Origin: Pestalotiopsis fici W106-1
Lineage: Eukaryota > Ascomycota > Sordariomycetes > Amphisphaeriales > Sporocadaceae
Assembly: GCF_000516985.1 (NCBI RefSeq)
Contig: NW_006917100.1
Span: forward strand, 2,407,490-2,471,489
Direction of reading: 5' to 3'
Length of the DNA: 64,000 nucleotides
In this document: piece by piece, positions 1 to 10,984 of the stretch
Position numbering within the stretch: the stretch's first letter is position 1
Layout: every line of letters begins with the position of its first letter
Position numbers and translations under genes: made by a program
The notes under the pieces: generated by a model
Told to the model about the DNA's origin: nothing
Seen by the model: the letters and a program-made list of their open reading frames with translations, nothing else
The model's database searches: none

Positions 1-1325
1 GAAATATTCTCATCTAGAAAAGATGCTAAATATTGTGTCCTTGTCTCATGGTCCATTCGAGCTGGCAACAGAGACTTCTCTCTCAATGTTTCAATTCCAG
101 GGGCGTGTATCTGCATCTAGCGCCCGCCTAGAGAGTTCGTCCTTCAGAGGGTTTCTGAAGACCCTCCACGGACAGCCGTCGTCGTTCAGGAAGCCACTGC
201 ATGCAAAGACAGTGGATATTACATCTTCTCATCATGGTTTATCAATGTTTGAACGTCAATATCGATTCCAGATGGGAAAAGTTCTGGACATGATGGGTGC
301 AGAGTTTGCGCGCTGTGATGACCCCAAACTTCACACTGATCACAAGGTAATGATGCAACTATACGACGTGGAGACCTGGAAAGAGAAGATTTCCGGCGGT
401 GGCGTTGATTTCCATCTATCATGTCCAAAATCAAGTGAGCAATCGAGTTCGTGGCAAAGTGCATTGTGCACATTCCAAGCGTGAGAACCCATCGAGTCCG
501 AGCATATATGGGGTTGCTGACAGCAGGAACAGAAAGGAAGACGCTCTGGAAATGAAGAAAGGGCTTTGTAATACACTGAAGTCACTTTCGCGACGCGCTA
601 GGGGTCTCATTTTGGTTATGAGCGATGCTGAAAACACGGCCTCTTACTGCGTCAACTCTCTCCACAAGCACGACGAATCGCCAACCGTCTATACGCGGCT
701 TGCACAACTAGTCAATGTCCTTGAGGCTTTTGGTCCTCGTTCTCGTCGAGTGCGACAACACTATAAATTCAACTATATAGAACGTCGCAAGCTAGCTGCC
801 AAATTAGCTCTGGTCTTGCTCGCCTCCTGCTCCTGGAATCACACTACATGTCCGTGGGATGGCAACGAAGTCCAATTTCTTGGCTCATCTGCATCGGCTT
901 ATGACAGCGATAAAGTCTATATTACTTGTTATATCGGATCTGAATCATTGACCGAGACAAGAGGCTCGGATGATGAATACGCACCGATTCCTGCCTTTAC
1001 CAAGTTTGCAAAGTTGCTCTTGGAAATAGAATTCGGGTGTTACTCATCCGGAGACTTCTCTGAAGATAATGACTATGGCTATACGATCGTCAAGAAATGG
1101 TATGAGACAGAGCGAGAAGATCATGATCCATCAAAAGACTCCTACCTCGACGCAGTCGAGGCTTGTCTAGAATTCGACAGGCTTTACATGGAAGAGAGAA
1201 CGAAAGCAGCAGGGAGAAGTGAAAGTGAGGAGGAAACCAGCAGAAGACTCATAAGGACTTTGATTGTCTCCAAGATTATGAGCGATTTGGATAGCAACAA
1301 AAAGCGGAAGTGGCGAGAAGTGTGA
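1..1325 (+). CDS. DUF7580-like fungal protein, 5' end cut by the window
   Basis: The reading frame is open back to base 2, so the true start is probably outside the window. An in-frame stop at about 482 is bypassed by a likely 46-bp intron (481-526, GTGAGA..CAG, GCTGAC branch), which joins the first frame to the long frame ending at 1325. The C-terminal half resembles the fungal DUF7580 domain. It has an alanine/leucine-rich helix ending in LVLLASCSW, then a strand region with CPWDGNEVQFLG, and later FAKLLLEIEFG, where kinase-like relatives have the 'LLLEL..G' helix. DUF7580 proteins are mostly uncharacterised and are often found near NLR-like or HET genes, as here. The N-terminal part does not match well and could contain further introns. 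Biochemical function is unknown. Confidence 0.5.
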
Positions 1326-1933
1326 ACGGATGACTAGGTAGTTTGTGCAGCGGTTCAATGTTTGCTTTTTTCCGCAGAAATGCGCATCGTGCTGGAGGTT
1401 TCAGTAAGTCGAACAGGAGATCTATCAGTGTATGAAGATATCCTCTGCTTGAAGGAACGTATTTGTGTTATCCCTAGGTACTATCCGAACTCAAGCAAAC
1501 ATGCCATTCAATCCAGCAGTTATCTGTGACTCGGATATTTGTTCATGCAAAAAGCAAGCAACTCTGTTCATATTGAACATTACTGAATCTCAAATACCCA
1601 CCTGAATAAGTGGCATTCTTACGGAATAAGTACAGCATACCTAGTAGGTACGAAACTCGGAAGTGGCTTGAGTACCGCCTTGCACCAATGGCAAAGCCCT
1701 GCCGTAATTCTGCACGTGACTGTGATTGTGATACGATACTTCCATCAGCAACCCCTCTTTGAGTAGGTACAATTGAATGCTCTTGCAGCATCTCAACATC
1801 AGATAAGTTTTACCACGTCCCATGCACACGCCTTCAGAGATACACAAAGACCCCAATCAAGCTTGTATCGCACCAGAACTAGGCACAGTAGTACTGGTGG
1901 ACTCTTGATGGCCTTTGGAGAAGTTTCAATGCC
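1326..1933. other. Intergenic spacer between the DUF7580-like gene and the fusion gene
   Basis: About 600 bp with only short, overlapping frames and no recognisable product. It should contain the 3' end of the DUF7580-like gene and the promoter of the kinase-HET gene, which are transcribed in the same direction. Confidence 0.6.
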
Positions 1934-4900
1934 ATGTCGGATGATGCCCCTGTCTATTCACTTGCATCGAATTGCAATGATCTCATCCAAGGATGCTTTG
2001 GTTTTGCCCAAAACGCCGGACCCTTCATGAAGAGTTTGGTCGAGGAGTATGAGAGACGCTTCGTTGCCTGGTGGCAATCTTTGAATGACCATGCCTCGAA
2101 CGAAATGAGCCTGGATGACAAGCTTCGGAATCATCCAACGATTCGAGACATACTTCTGCGTTTGTTGATTATCCTTCAAATGAACCTGGAGCAGTGTGAG
2201 TAGATTTTTACCAATGATTATTTCTTCGCATTCGTGTACTAAAATCTCTCCAGTGCAGCAATATTTGAGAGCCCAAGCTGGCAATACGCAACCGATGGAA
2301 TCCAGCTCTGATCTCGATGGAACAGACCCGGGAAGGGCTGCATACGTCCCCGCAATTCCAGACGCGCTCGAAGACACATTCGAGGCCATTGAAGAAGCTC
2401 TCAAGGAATTGTGTTATTTCAGTGTTGCCATGCGCGAGACTGGAAAAAAATTCGAGACTAAGCGGGTTCAAGCCTTTGCCGCTACTCATCTCGACTCGAC
2501 CCATTTTGAGAGAATAGCTTTTTTGGTGGTTGAGACTCTCTATCCGGATGCTCCCGAGAGCCTTCAATCGCAGCTATGCAGGAGTATGACTGATCGTTAT
2601 CTGAGACTCAAGTACAAAGCTTTTCGACACGGTGATCGAAACGCCAGTGAATCTTCGGCGTTGCATGGGCATAATCAGCAGGACCCAATCAGGCCAAATG
2701 CGGCAGATCCAGTCGTCCCTCAGCATGAAGAGCCTAGGGAATCAATTCGTGAAGACGCTGCCTATACACCAGAACAACAACGATTAAGCATTGCGCCAAC
2801 TTCTCTCAATACCAATATGTTCAATCTGCAACTAGCAGCTGCTCGTCAAACTCAAAGTCGGTCTGGTGCTACCACTGCCGTACTCTCAAGATCTTCGGAA
2901 CCAACTCCGCCAGATTTCGCTGAGCAGAGTCACGTGAAATGTCAATGGTGCTTTGCAAGTATTCCCAAATCACTTGTGAGAGACGGAAAATGGACATCAT
3001 CCGGCAGGTAAAGGGCCAAAGCTCGGATTTGTATTCACGCGACTCTCTCATGCTAATCAGTGATCCAGACAGCACTATCTCGAAGATTTACAGCCATTTG
3101 TATGTATCTCTGACGAGTGCAGCGAAGATCCACGCGTTTTCTCCTCCACTGGGGAATGGAAAGAGCACATGAAATCTCACAGTGCCTCATGGTCTTGTCA
3201 AGTCCACAGAGTCCCGATGTGGAGATGCAATCTTGACCATCACGAGACTACTGCCCTATTCCCATCAGCTGACCACCTTCATGAGCACATCAAAGGAATG
3301 CATAGTGACAGGCTTGGACAAAATGAATCAATATCAGATTACGCTGTCGTTGTAAATCTTCCACGGCCTATTGATATTTGCCCGATCTGTGGATATTCAA
3401 TTAATTCGCTAGATGGCAGCGCGTTGACTGGAGACTCATCCGCTTCAAAACGACCCAAAGAGCAGCAGACAGGAGCCTCCGTGAAGCGTCCCAAGATCTC
3501 AAATCCTGCTGGGTCGAAGGGCAAGACACCAAGTCTGCTTGGCCAGGACCAAGAAGAACATGACTTTGATGACAACTCCATTGTTGTTTCCTCTGCAATG
3601 GAGAAGCATGTCCTGCGACACTTACAGTTCTTGATGGTGCTTTCGCTGAAGCTCAAAGACAATGTAACCGCAGAGCCAGGCCATGACTATGAAGAAGGAA
3701 GTGCAGAAAAGGTTGAGGTCAGCCACGGCACATCCGAGGAAGGACGATTGGATGGAAGAGGCCTGGATGATATGCCTCTACCCTCTGGCACGCCTTCTCA
3801 TAGATCAAGCCTTGGAATTGAACAAGAAGTTACTAATCCACCTGACACGCAATCTAGTGGGCACGCGCAGATGGCAGCTGAAGATCTGTTTTATGACCAG
3901 ATTGCTGAAGCGCAGGTCACGTCTGACGCAGCTCTTGGGGGTCAAGACTTCCTCCCAAACGATGAGATCAGAAAATTACTGAAAAAAGAAAACATCGCAG
4001 TGGTATTGGGAGAAAACAACCTGCATACGACAGAGCAACTCGTCAACTTTGTGCTCAAGTCAGCAGGAAAGGTCTTTTTGACACTCGTCAAGATCGGTAA
4101 GGTGTCAGCCCTCACGGAGCTTTTTGCCGAAAATTTCAACGACAGTGGCCTTCCTGTCCAGCGGGTTGAGAGGGGAAGCAGGGCAGTCATCTCTTTGGAC
4201 GGGTCCATCAATGCCGCGAACACCAAACGCTGGAATACATTTCAGAAATGGTCCAATGGAGACATAGACCATTTCATCAATTCTCAGTGGTGCTTTCTTG
4301 CCCCATCATTTGGCCAAGGCGACTTTACTCGTGTCTTTGATAAACAACAGCCACTGCCCTTCGCTACTCCCGGGGGCATCACTGTTCAGAAGAGTGGCCA
4401 ATTCAGCTTGGTTCTCAAGGCCAGCATCCATCCAGCTCATGCGGATCCTGCTCTGTTTGATAATGTAGGTCATTCCACATGCAAACGTTGATAAAGAGTG
4501 CTAAAAATGTTCAAGATTGGTGCAAAAACGTCCGAGGTGGCAGTCAAGATTTTCAACAGAGGATATGATGAAGACTTTCGCAGAGAACAGGAAACACTAA
4601 AAATCATCAAGTATCTGGAGCACGATCATCTGATAAAACCCATTGCGGCATTTGAAAACGGAAATCTCCAGTGCTTTGTTTTCCCATGGGCTCCTGGTGG
4701 TAAGTCAACATTTCCCATATTTGAGAGTCTCTTCGTCCTCATCATTAATTCTATTCTTGTTTAGGAAGTTTGAGGGACTACTGGAGCCGGACAGACTCTG
4801 GTGTTAGTGGAAGTCCCAGGCGAGATAAAGAAGCGGTGCTTTGGACGTTGTGTCAGATGCGTGGTATCGCGAGTTGCCTCAAGACTCTCTGGAATATCAA

Positions 4901-7609
4901 CTGCAGACACGGCGACCTCAAACCAGAAAACATTCTGCTCAACGCCCAAGGCAATCTCGTCATTGCCGATGTCGGACTATCCAAGCTGTACCTCATTACT
5001 ACAGAGATGCGGGAACACAGCTCGTCGGGAAGATTTGCCACACGTCGATACGCAGCACCAGAGATTTACATGGATGACAGGCACAGGGCGCTTTCACGTG
5101 ACTATGATATCTGGTCGATGGGTGTTATCCTATTGGAGTGGCTGACATGGCTTGTTTATGGGAAAAAGAGACTCCGCAGCTATGCCACACTGCTTACACT
5201 ATGGACGCGCTCTTCGGGTGGAATATGTGTAGTCCATCCAGAGGCTCAGAGCTGGATTTCGAATCTCCAACATGACTTGGCACCCAATACCGCGCTCAGA
5301 GACATCGTCGACCTCATTGAAAGTAGACTGTTAAAAGTCGAGCTTTCAGATGGTATCGAACGGCCACCACTTGGTCGGGCCAAAGCGACATTTCTTGCAG
5401 AGCGCATGGACGATATATACTTTCGGGCGCTCGGAGATGGATCCTACGCCTATGATGCCAGGTTATGGCATCAGAGCCCGGTAGTGAAGGTTGATGATAT
5501 CGCCGCCAACACGCCAATGTCTGACATCAAAATTGATCCTACCGGGGAATATGCTGTCTCGTCAGACTTGGCTGCAGCCATGGTTCCAGCTGAGTACAGC
5601 GAGGTATGTCCTATATTCCCAGTTTAGAAGACCTCTACTGACCCAAACAGTTCAAAATGCAGAACTGGGATGATTTATGGGGATCTGAACCCGATAATGT
5701 CTTTGCAAACAAGATTCTACAACAACTCGACTGGTCCAAATTGACGCCTAGCTCGACAGCATTAACCTTGTGCTCTTCATGCCAGTCCATGGATATCTTA
5801 TCTCCCAAATTTGAGCTTCTCTTTGAGATGAAGATTCTGCAAAGCAAAGGTAAAGACTGTGAACTGTGCGAACTGATCTACCAATCATTATTGGCATCAG
5901 GGGCAACCAGTGACAGCTCGGGTCGTTTGTTACGCAGAGGTCCGGCATTAAAGACGGAACCTTCGGGGCCTCCAGTCATGACGATATATACTGATCCTCA
6001 AGCAAGTATACTAGCCAAGTACAAGTCTTTGGCTTCAGACTTGCTTCCTGTAGAGGTAGAGCAGAGTCTACCGCCGTTCGTCCAGTTAGGCATCCCACAA
6101 CTTCCGTTACCAGTCAGCGACACACAGATCGCCATTCTGCGCGAATGGCTGCGTACATGCGACAACGATCATGAATGCATGCACCTAGCAAACCCTCGAG
6201 AGTCAATGCCGACCAGACTAATTTATGTCGGCAGTTCAGCTATGCCAGACTTACGACTGATTGACTCGAAAGATATGATGTATGAGAGATACGCTGCACT
6301 GAGCTACTGTGGGGGCAACATACCACACTTCGCAAAGTTTTTTACATATCGTAGCAACATTGAGCAGCTCAAGCTCAAGATGAATTTCGATCACCTTCCA
6401 CAAAACTTCAAGGATATGGTGGTCGTTGCCCGAGCCTTGGATATCAAATACATATGGATTGACTCGATCTGCATCATCCAGGACGACGCGGCCGACTGGA
6501 AGGTAGAGGCTGGAGATATGGAAAACGTCTTCGGCGCGGCATATTGCACAGTAGCAGCCTCATCGGCGGAATCCCCCTTGGCTGGCTTCATCCACAAACG
6601 AAAAGCTCGGCCGTGTGTACTCTTACCGTCTGATGGGGGGAAATTTTATCTCTGTCAAGCTATCGACAATTTCCACCAAGACATAGAAAAAAGTGTCTTG
6701 AACACACGCGGATGGGCGCTCCAGGAGCGAGCGTTATCCCGAAGGACGATCCATTTCTCAAAGGCTCAAGTCTACTTCGAATGCGGACATGGAGTCCACT
6801 GCGAGACCTTGGCAAAAATGCGCAAGTAAGACTTTCTCCATCCTTTCTGGTATTATATCGATGAACGACTAACAATCTAAAGACATAGTTTGTTAGGAGA
6901 TGCTCATTTCCCCCAATCGGCCATGAAATCTTCAAAGGGTCAACGACAATTGCTCTTCCAAGAACTGTATTCCAACTATTCCAGGCGCATATTTAGCTAT
7001 CCCAACGACCGATCTGTCGGTCTGCTTGGATTGGAGCAGCGCCTGGCGCGGACCTTCAACACCGAGGCCGACTACGGCATCTTTCAAAACTACTTGCATC
7101 AAAGTCTCTTGTGGAGATCAGAGTCCGAGGCGACAATGAAGCCAATTCTATACACAGACGCCAGCGTCCCCTCCTGGTCCTGGATGGCATACACTGGTGC
7201 CGTCAAGTATGTTGATGCGCCTGTCAATGGTGTGCAATGGAATACCGACAATCCCAAAGATCCTTTCTTACACGGTCCTCTCCGGTGCAGTACAAGGATC
7301 AATGAGAAAGAAAAGGCAATCGAGCTTGAAGCTATTGCAAGACAATTCGATCTCAATTCGTTTGGTGTGGCTGAAAGATTGACACGCTGTGTGTTCGACA
7401 CAGAGTCGGTCCGAGATCTGACCCATCTTCGGTGTGTCGTGCTAGGAAAAGATAACCTAGGGAAAGAACACGAGAGGAATGTTTACGCTCTAATCATCAA
7501 GCCAGTTTTTCTGGAAAAACCGAATGCTATATGGAAACGTGTTGGTGTAGCCGTACTTTTGTCTTCTCATTTTCTCGAGGCTCCCAGAGAATTTGTAAGA
7601 ATACAATAG
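1934..7609 (+). CDS. Fusion protein: zinc-binding region, protein kinase and HET domain (1,778 aa)
   Basis: Seven exons joined by six introns (2196-2253, 3008-3068, 4465-4515, 4700-4764, 5604-5650, 6826-6882) give exactly 1,779 codons with every phase matching. Residues 1-190 are the helical N-terminal region common in fungal zinc-finger/NLR-type proteins (SLDDKLRNHPTIRDILLRLL). Residues 316-447 hold paired Cys and His (KCQWC, DLQPFVCISDEC, WRC, DICPICG), a degenerate C2H2-like cluster. Residues about 765-1060 are a Ser/Thr kinase with VAVK lysine 815, HGDLKPEN with Asp 916, DVG with Asp 934, AAPE and DIWSMG, so all catalytic residues are present. From about 1150 to the end is a HET region, with a Cys-rich lead-in, YAALSYCGG at 1359, IWIDSICIIQDD and TRGWALQERALSRRTIHF. 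HET domains trigger incompatibility-type cell death. The kinase presumably senses or transmits. The 47-bp intron at 5604 (GTATGT..CTGAC..CAG, phase 0) directly joins kinase to HET. Substrate and trigger are unknown. Confidence 0.85.
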
Positions 7610-8717
7610 TATCAGGTGATCTGGAAACGAGTCAAAATGGGTTTCTTCAGGAACAGGCGGGGCGGCGTTTCTCCCAGCACAGCCCATACATATTTTCATT
7701 GGTGTCTATAGCCAGTATCGCAAATTCTAGTTACATGTAGATTCTCCCAATCATCAGCGAAGGCTCGATAAAACACAACAAAGCACCTCACAAGTTTAAA
7801 ACCAGGTATATGAGTGCCTGAGTAAAGTCGAATTTGTGTATACTTTGACAGGGTGATCATTGCCAGCAAATGTCAAATCAAACTGCCCAAGAGCATAAAT
7901 GTCATCTGCAAGGGCAGAGCCTATAAGCATCATTTTTTTTTTTTCAAACTTGGAAGTGAAATGTATCAATCAATTAAGAGCGGCTAAGAACTGGCGGCAA
8001 GTCAACCGGAGATAAAAGGAAAGCATTAGGTACTATTCTACTACTGTTAGTAGCTTGACGCCACCCAGGACTGACTGCCGAGAGGATAACAGCCGCTACA
8101 ATGCATGCCTCTCTTTATGCAGGGTCCAGGCAAGGCACCTGACAATGATTATTATTTCAGGTGCTTGCTTGGTTCTTCTAAACAGTCTATTTCCTGACCA
8201 ATATTGTCTTTATCGAGTTCATGTCTATTTGCTCTTGGCCAGTCCGCCTCCCAAGGGCCACAGCCTACATGTACATCCGCGCGCCAACCACGCCGTCACA
8301 GAGTCGAGGGACCGCATACATGAGGTACATTAGGTACCTATGAATAGAGAGCCGCTAGCATATGGAACCTAGAGCACCTAAAAAGTGGCACCTGCTTGAC
8401 CCCCAGAGGAGAGGAGGAGCAGTGTAGAGCCGCCCCAGAATATCAGCCCGTGGCTGTTTGTTGCTCATACACGAAAATACACATTCCGAGATGGATCGTC
8501 TTTACTTTGCAAACCCACGTCTTGGCATGCTCAAACAGCCATTGTGTTTCAAACCTTGGCATCCGAGGGACGATCGATTGGGCAGCATGAACTTCTTTGT
8601 TGGGAAAAAAAAAAACAATGGCCAAAGCGAAAAAAAGGCGTACGCGCGCACATACGTGTTTTTTTTTTTTCCTTTAGTATCAATGCTCTGCTTTGCTTTC
8701 GAGGGAGGCGCAGTCGT

Positions 8718-8739
8718 AAAAAAAAAAAAAAAAAAAAAA
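8718..8739. repeat. Poly-A tract, 22 bp
   Basis: Twenty-two consecutive A residues, followed by GTTAAAAGCG. It is one of several long homopolymers in the non-coding parts of the window. Confidence 0.9.
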
Positions 8740-9701
8740 GTTAAAAGCGAGAGAGGATGATAATAAGGTCGACATCGAGACCCGCGAGATCCAATGCGGC
8801 CATGAAACAAATAAAAACGATGGTCAGCCTGTTAGATGAGATGCTCAGCGCGAGCAGCACAAAAGTCCCGTTCCCGTTGGCTCTGGGGCCTCGAGAGCTC
8901 CAGTCCTCATAGTGCCCACAGGTGGGACCTTGGCCAAAGCTTGTTCCTTTCTGCTGGTCTCTTTCCCCTTACAACTCGACCCATTCGTGTTTTTTTTAGT
9001 GAGGCAGTGGTCCCTGATGAGCAGCGTCTGTGCTGCAGGGCCACTGGGGGCTGGCTCTCTTTTGGTTCCCAGGCGGTTCGTGGGCGCGGGGAGATGGGAT
9101 AAACAGACGATCAATTTCTCGAATGCCCAACTACGAGCCCTACTATCGAATCGATTTGTCTCCCTGCTCCGGTTTCAGCGTCGCGTCCATGCTGATCTGC
9201 ACGGATCGGCAACATTTCCACTCCATTGCCAAATGCCGTCACATATCACTCTGATAGTACGATATACGTAGGGCTGTGTGCTAACACGGAGTACCGGTAG
9301 TACGTACGTAGTGAGTGCATGGGCAACTTGCGCGCGTTCCGTTGGGTACTGGACCGGCTCCTTAGTAAAAGGGGACGATGAGCGGAATGCATGGAATCCA
9401 TGAAATGCCGGGCTGCTAGTGCTACAACTATCTTACTCCTCACCATGATCTATGATACCATGTGGGCGGACGGGCGGGAGTGTCAAAGCTTGGCTTCATG
9501 GAACCTTACAAGAACACGGGGACATCCTCGTCCGTTCCAGCCTCACCTCCTCCTCCTCCTCCTGCTGCTCTTCCTTCCCCGACCTCACCCCCATCATTTA
9601 GGGTTCATGGAAGGCCTCAAACTCCTGCTCTCATATATGTCTCCCTCGCTGGACATCAAATACCCTCGCTGAGCCCCTTCCTGGAGCAACTGCCGCTGCT
9701 A

Positions 9702-9709
9702 TTATATAT
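9702..9709 (+). promoter_or_regulatory. Probable TATA element
   Basis: TTATATAT lies about 93 bp upstream of the ATG at 9802, a usual spacing for a fungal TATA element. The assignment rests on motif and position only. Confidence 0.35.
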
Positions 9710-9801
9710 GGGCTGGACCCGCTAATAATCTTTGTGTGCTCTTCATTCTCTCGCTGCCGACTCTTTTTTTTTTTCTTGCTTGGTGAAATTCTGTGCTGAT
9801 C

Positions 9802-10852
9802 ATGTCTATCGATCAGACTGTGGAAGAGGTGCTGGGGGTGAGCTCGCAGAATGTGTCGACCACGTCAGAAATCTGTGACAATGTGGGCGAGGGTCTGCCT
9901 GATATTGCCGGCATTGGCGTGATGGTGTCGTTTGCCGGACAGTCTCTTCTGTCCTTGGTCATCACGCTGTGGGTATTCTTCCTGGCGAGACACGGGCACC
10001 TGGACCTGGATGAGGCCAGGAGCACCGCAGAGTACCGGAGGAGGACCAAAAGGCTCGAGATACTGTCGAGTATGCTTAGGGTTGGCAATGATATGCAGAT
10101 GCTTCTGGGCATTGCATACATGATCACGGTGTGGACCAAGCAGGACAATATTGGCGTCTACCACTTGAGATTGGCTTTTGATACCGTCAGCTTTGTCGGG
10201 TGAGTAACCTCTTCTAGATCCTGCTCCTGTCGACAAGTATGGCCTCATGCTAACGTCTCGCCTCCTGTGTTCAAGTGTATCGGGTATTGTGGCTTTTGTC
10301 TGGACAAGATTCTGCGAAGCCAAACTCTCCCTGCCACCCCATCGACTGTCATTCCAATACTTGACAACGTACCTCTACGCCATCTTCTTCTTTGCCCTCA
10401 CCGTCGTCACCCTCAATCACATGCTCCAATGGAATCCCCGGACCGAAGAACCCGGCTACTGCTACAACACGGCAGGCTCTGCCGATCCAGGCGCAGAGCA
10501 ACCGGGCACCGAAATCATGTATGTCGTTGTTACAGGCTTCTCCCTCCTGTGTACAATGATTGGCGCCATCTTCTCTGGGCCGAGGCTGAGGTTTCCACTC
10601 GTTCTCTTCGCCATCATGCACTATGTCGTGCATCTGTATTTTATGATTGTCGTGAGGGAAGCCAACCAAAAGCTTCTCGAGGGTTCGGAAAGAGAGGATC
10701 GCTGGGACTTTGGACAGTCCACGGCCATGTTGCTGCTCGGACTTGCCTTCCTCGAGGCTGTCAAGAAGTCGGTGGCGTATTGTCAATTAAATATGATGTC
10801 TGATGACAGGATTCTGGGAGAGGATAAGCTTGGGCAGTTCGACTATAACTAG
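9802..10852 (+). CDS. Polytopic membrane protein of unknown function (324 aa)
   Basis: Two exons joined by a 76-bp phase 2 intron (10200-10275, GTGAGT..CTAAC..AAG) give 324 residues. The first ATG in frame is at 9802; upstream codons in the same frame are GTG and CTG. The N-terminus contains the motif DIAGIGVMVSF, seen in a fungal family of small integral membrane proteins that I recognise only as uncharacterised. About six to seven hydrophobic segments follow (for example LLSLVITLWVFFLA, YLYAIFFFALTVVTL, IMYVVVTGFSLLCTMIGAIF), with an extracytoplasmic loop containing Cys (PGYCYNTAG). No enzymatic motif or transporter signature is visible. The C-terminus is charged and soluble. Function cannot be assigned. 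Confidence 0.8.
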
Positions 10853-10984
10853 ACTAGACGCGGATTCATTATAAATGGTTGCATGGTATTGGTTGATCTC
10901 CATAGATAAGGCGTCCACTTGAGCATCAATGAATTTTTTTTTTTTTTCACAATCGTTTCTCCAGAGGTGTGGTCCTCTCTAATC

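Larger units (their letters stand above)
7610..9801. other. Gene-free interval of 2.2 kb
   Basis: Only short unsupported frames lie here. It contains several A/T homopolymers, including 22 consecutive A at 8718-8739, and many TAGGTACCTA-like words (for example at 8331). The last 150 bp should be the promoter of the following membrane-protein gene. Confidence 0.6.

Noticed and set aside
481..484. Stop codon in the DUF7580-like gene suggesting a pseudogene
   Set aside because: A small intron (481-526) fits both splice signals and phase, so a disabled gene is not needed to explain it.
4489..4491. Stop codon between the zinc-region part and the kinase part of the fusion gene
   Set aside because: It lies inside a 51-bp intron (4465-4515, GTAGGT..CAAG) whose removal keeps frame and restores a kinase N-lobe, so this is not a broken gene.
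8055..9725. Several frames of 60-119 residues between 8.0 and 9.7 kb
   Set aside because: They overlap on both strands, include homopolymer-coded stretches (Lys or Phe runs) and resemble no family.
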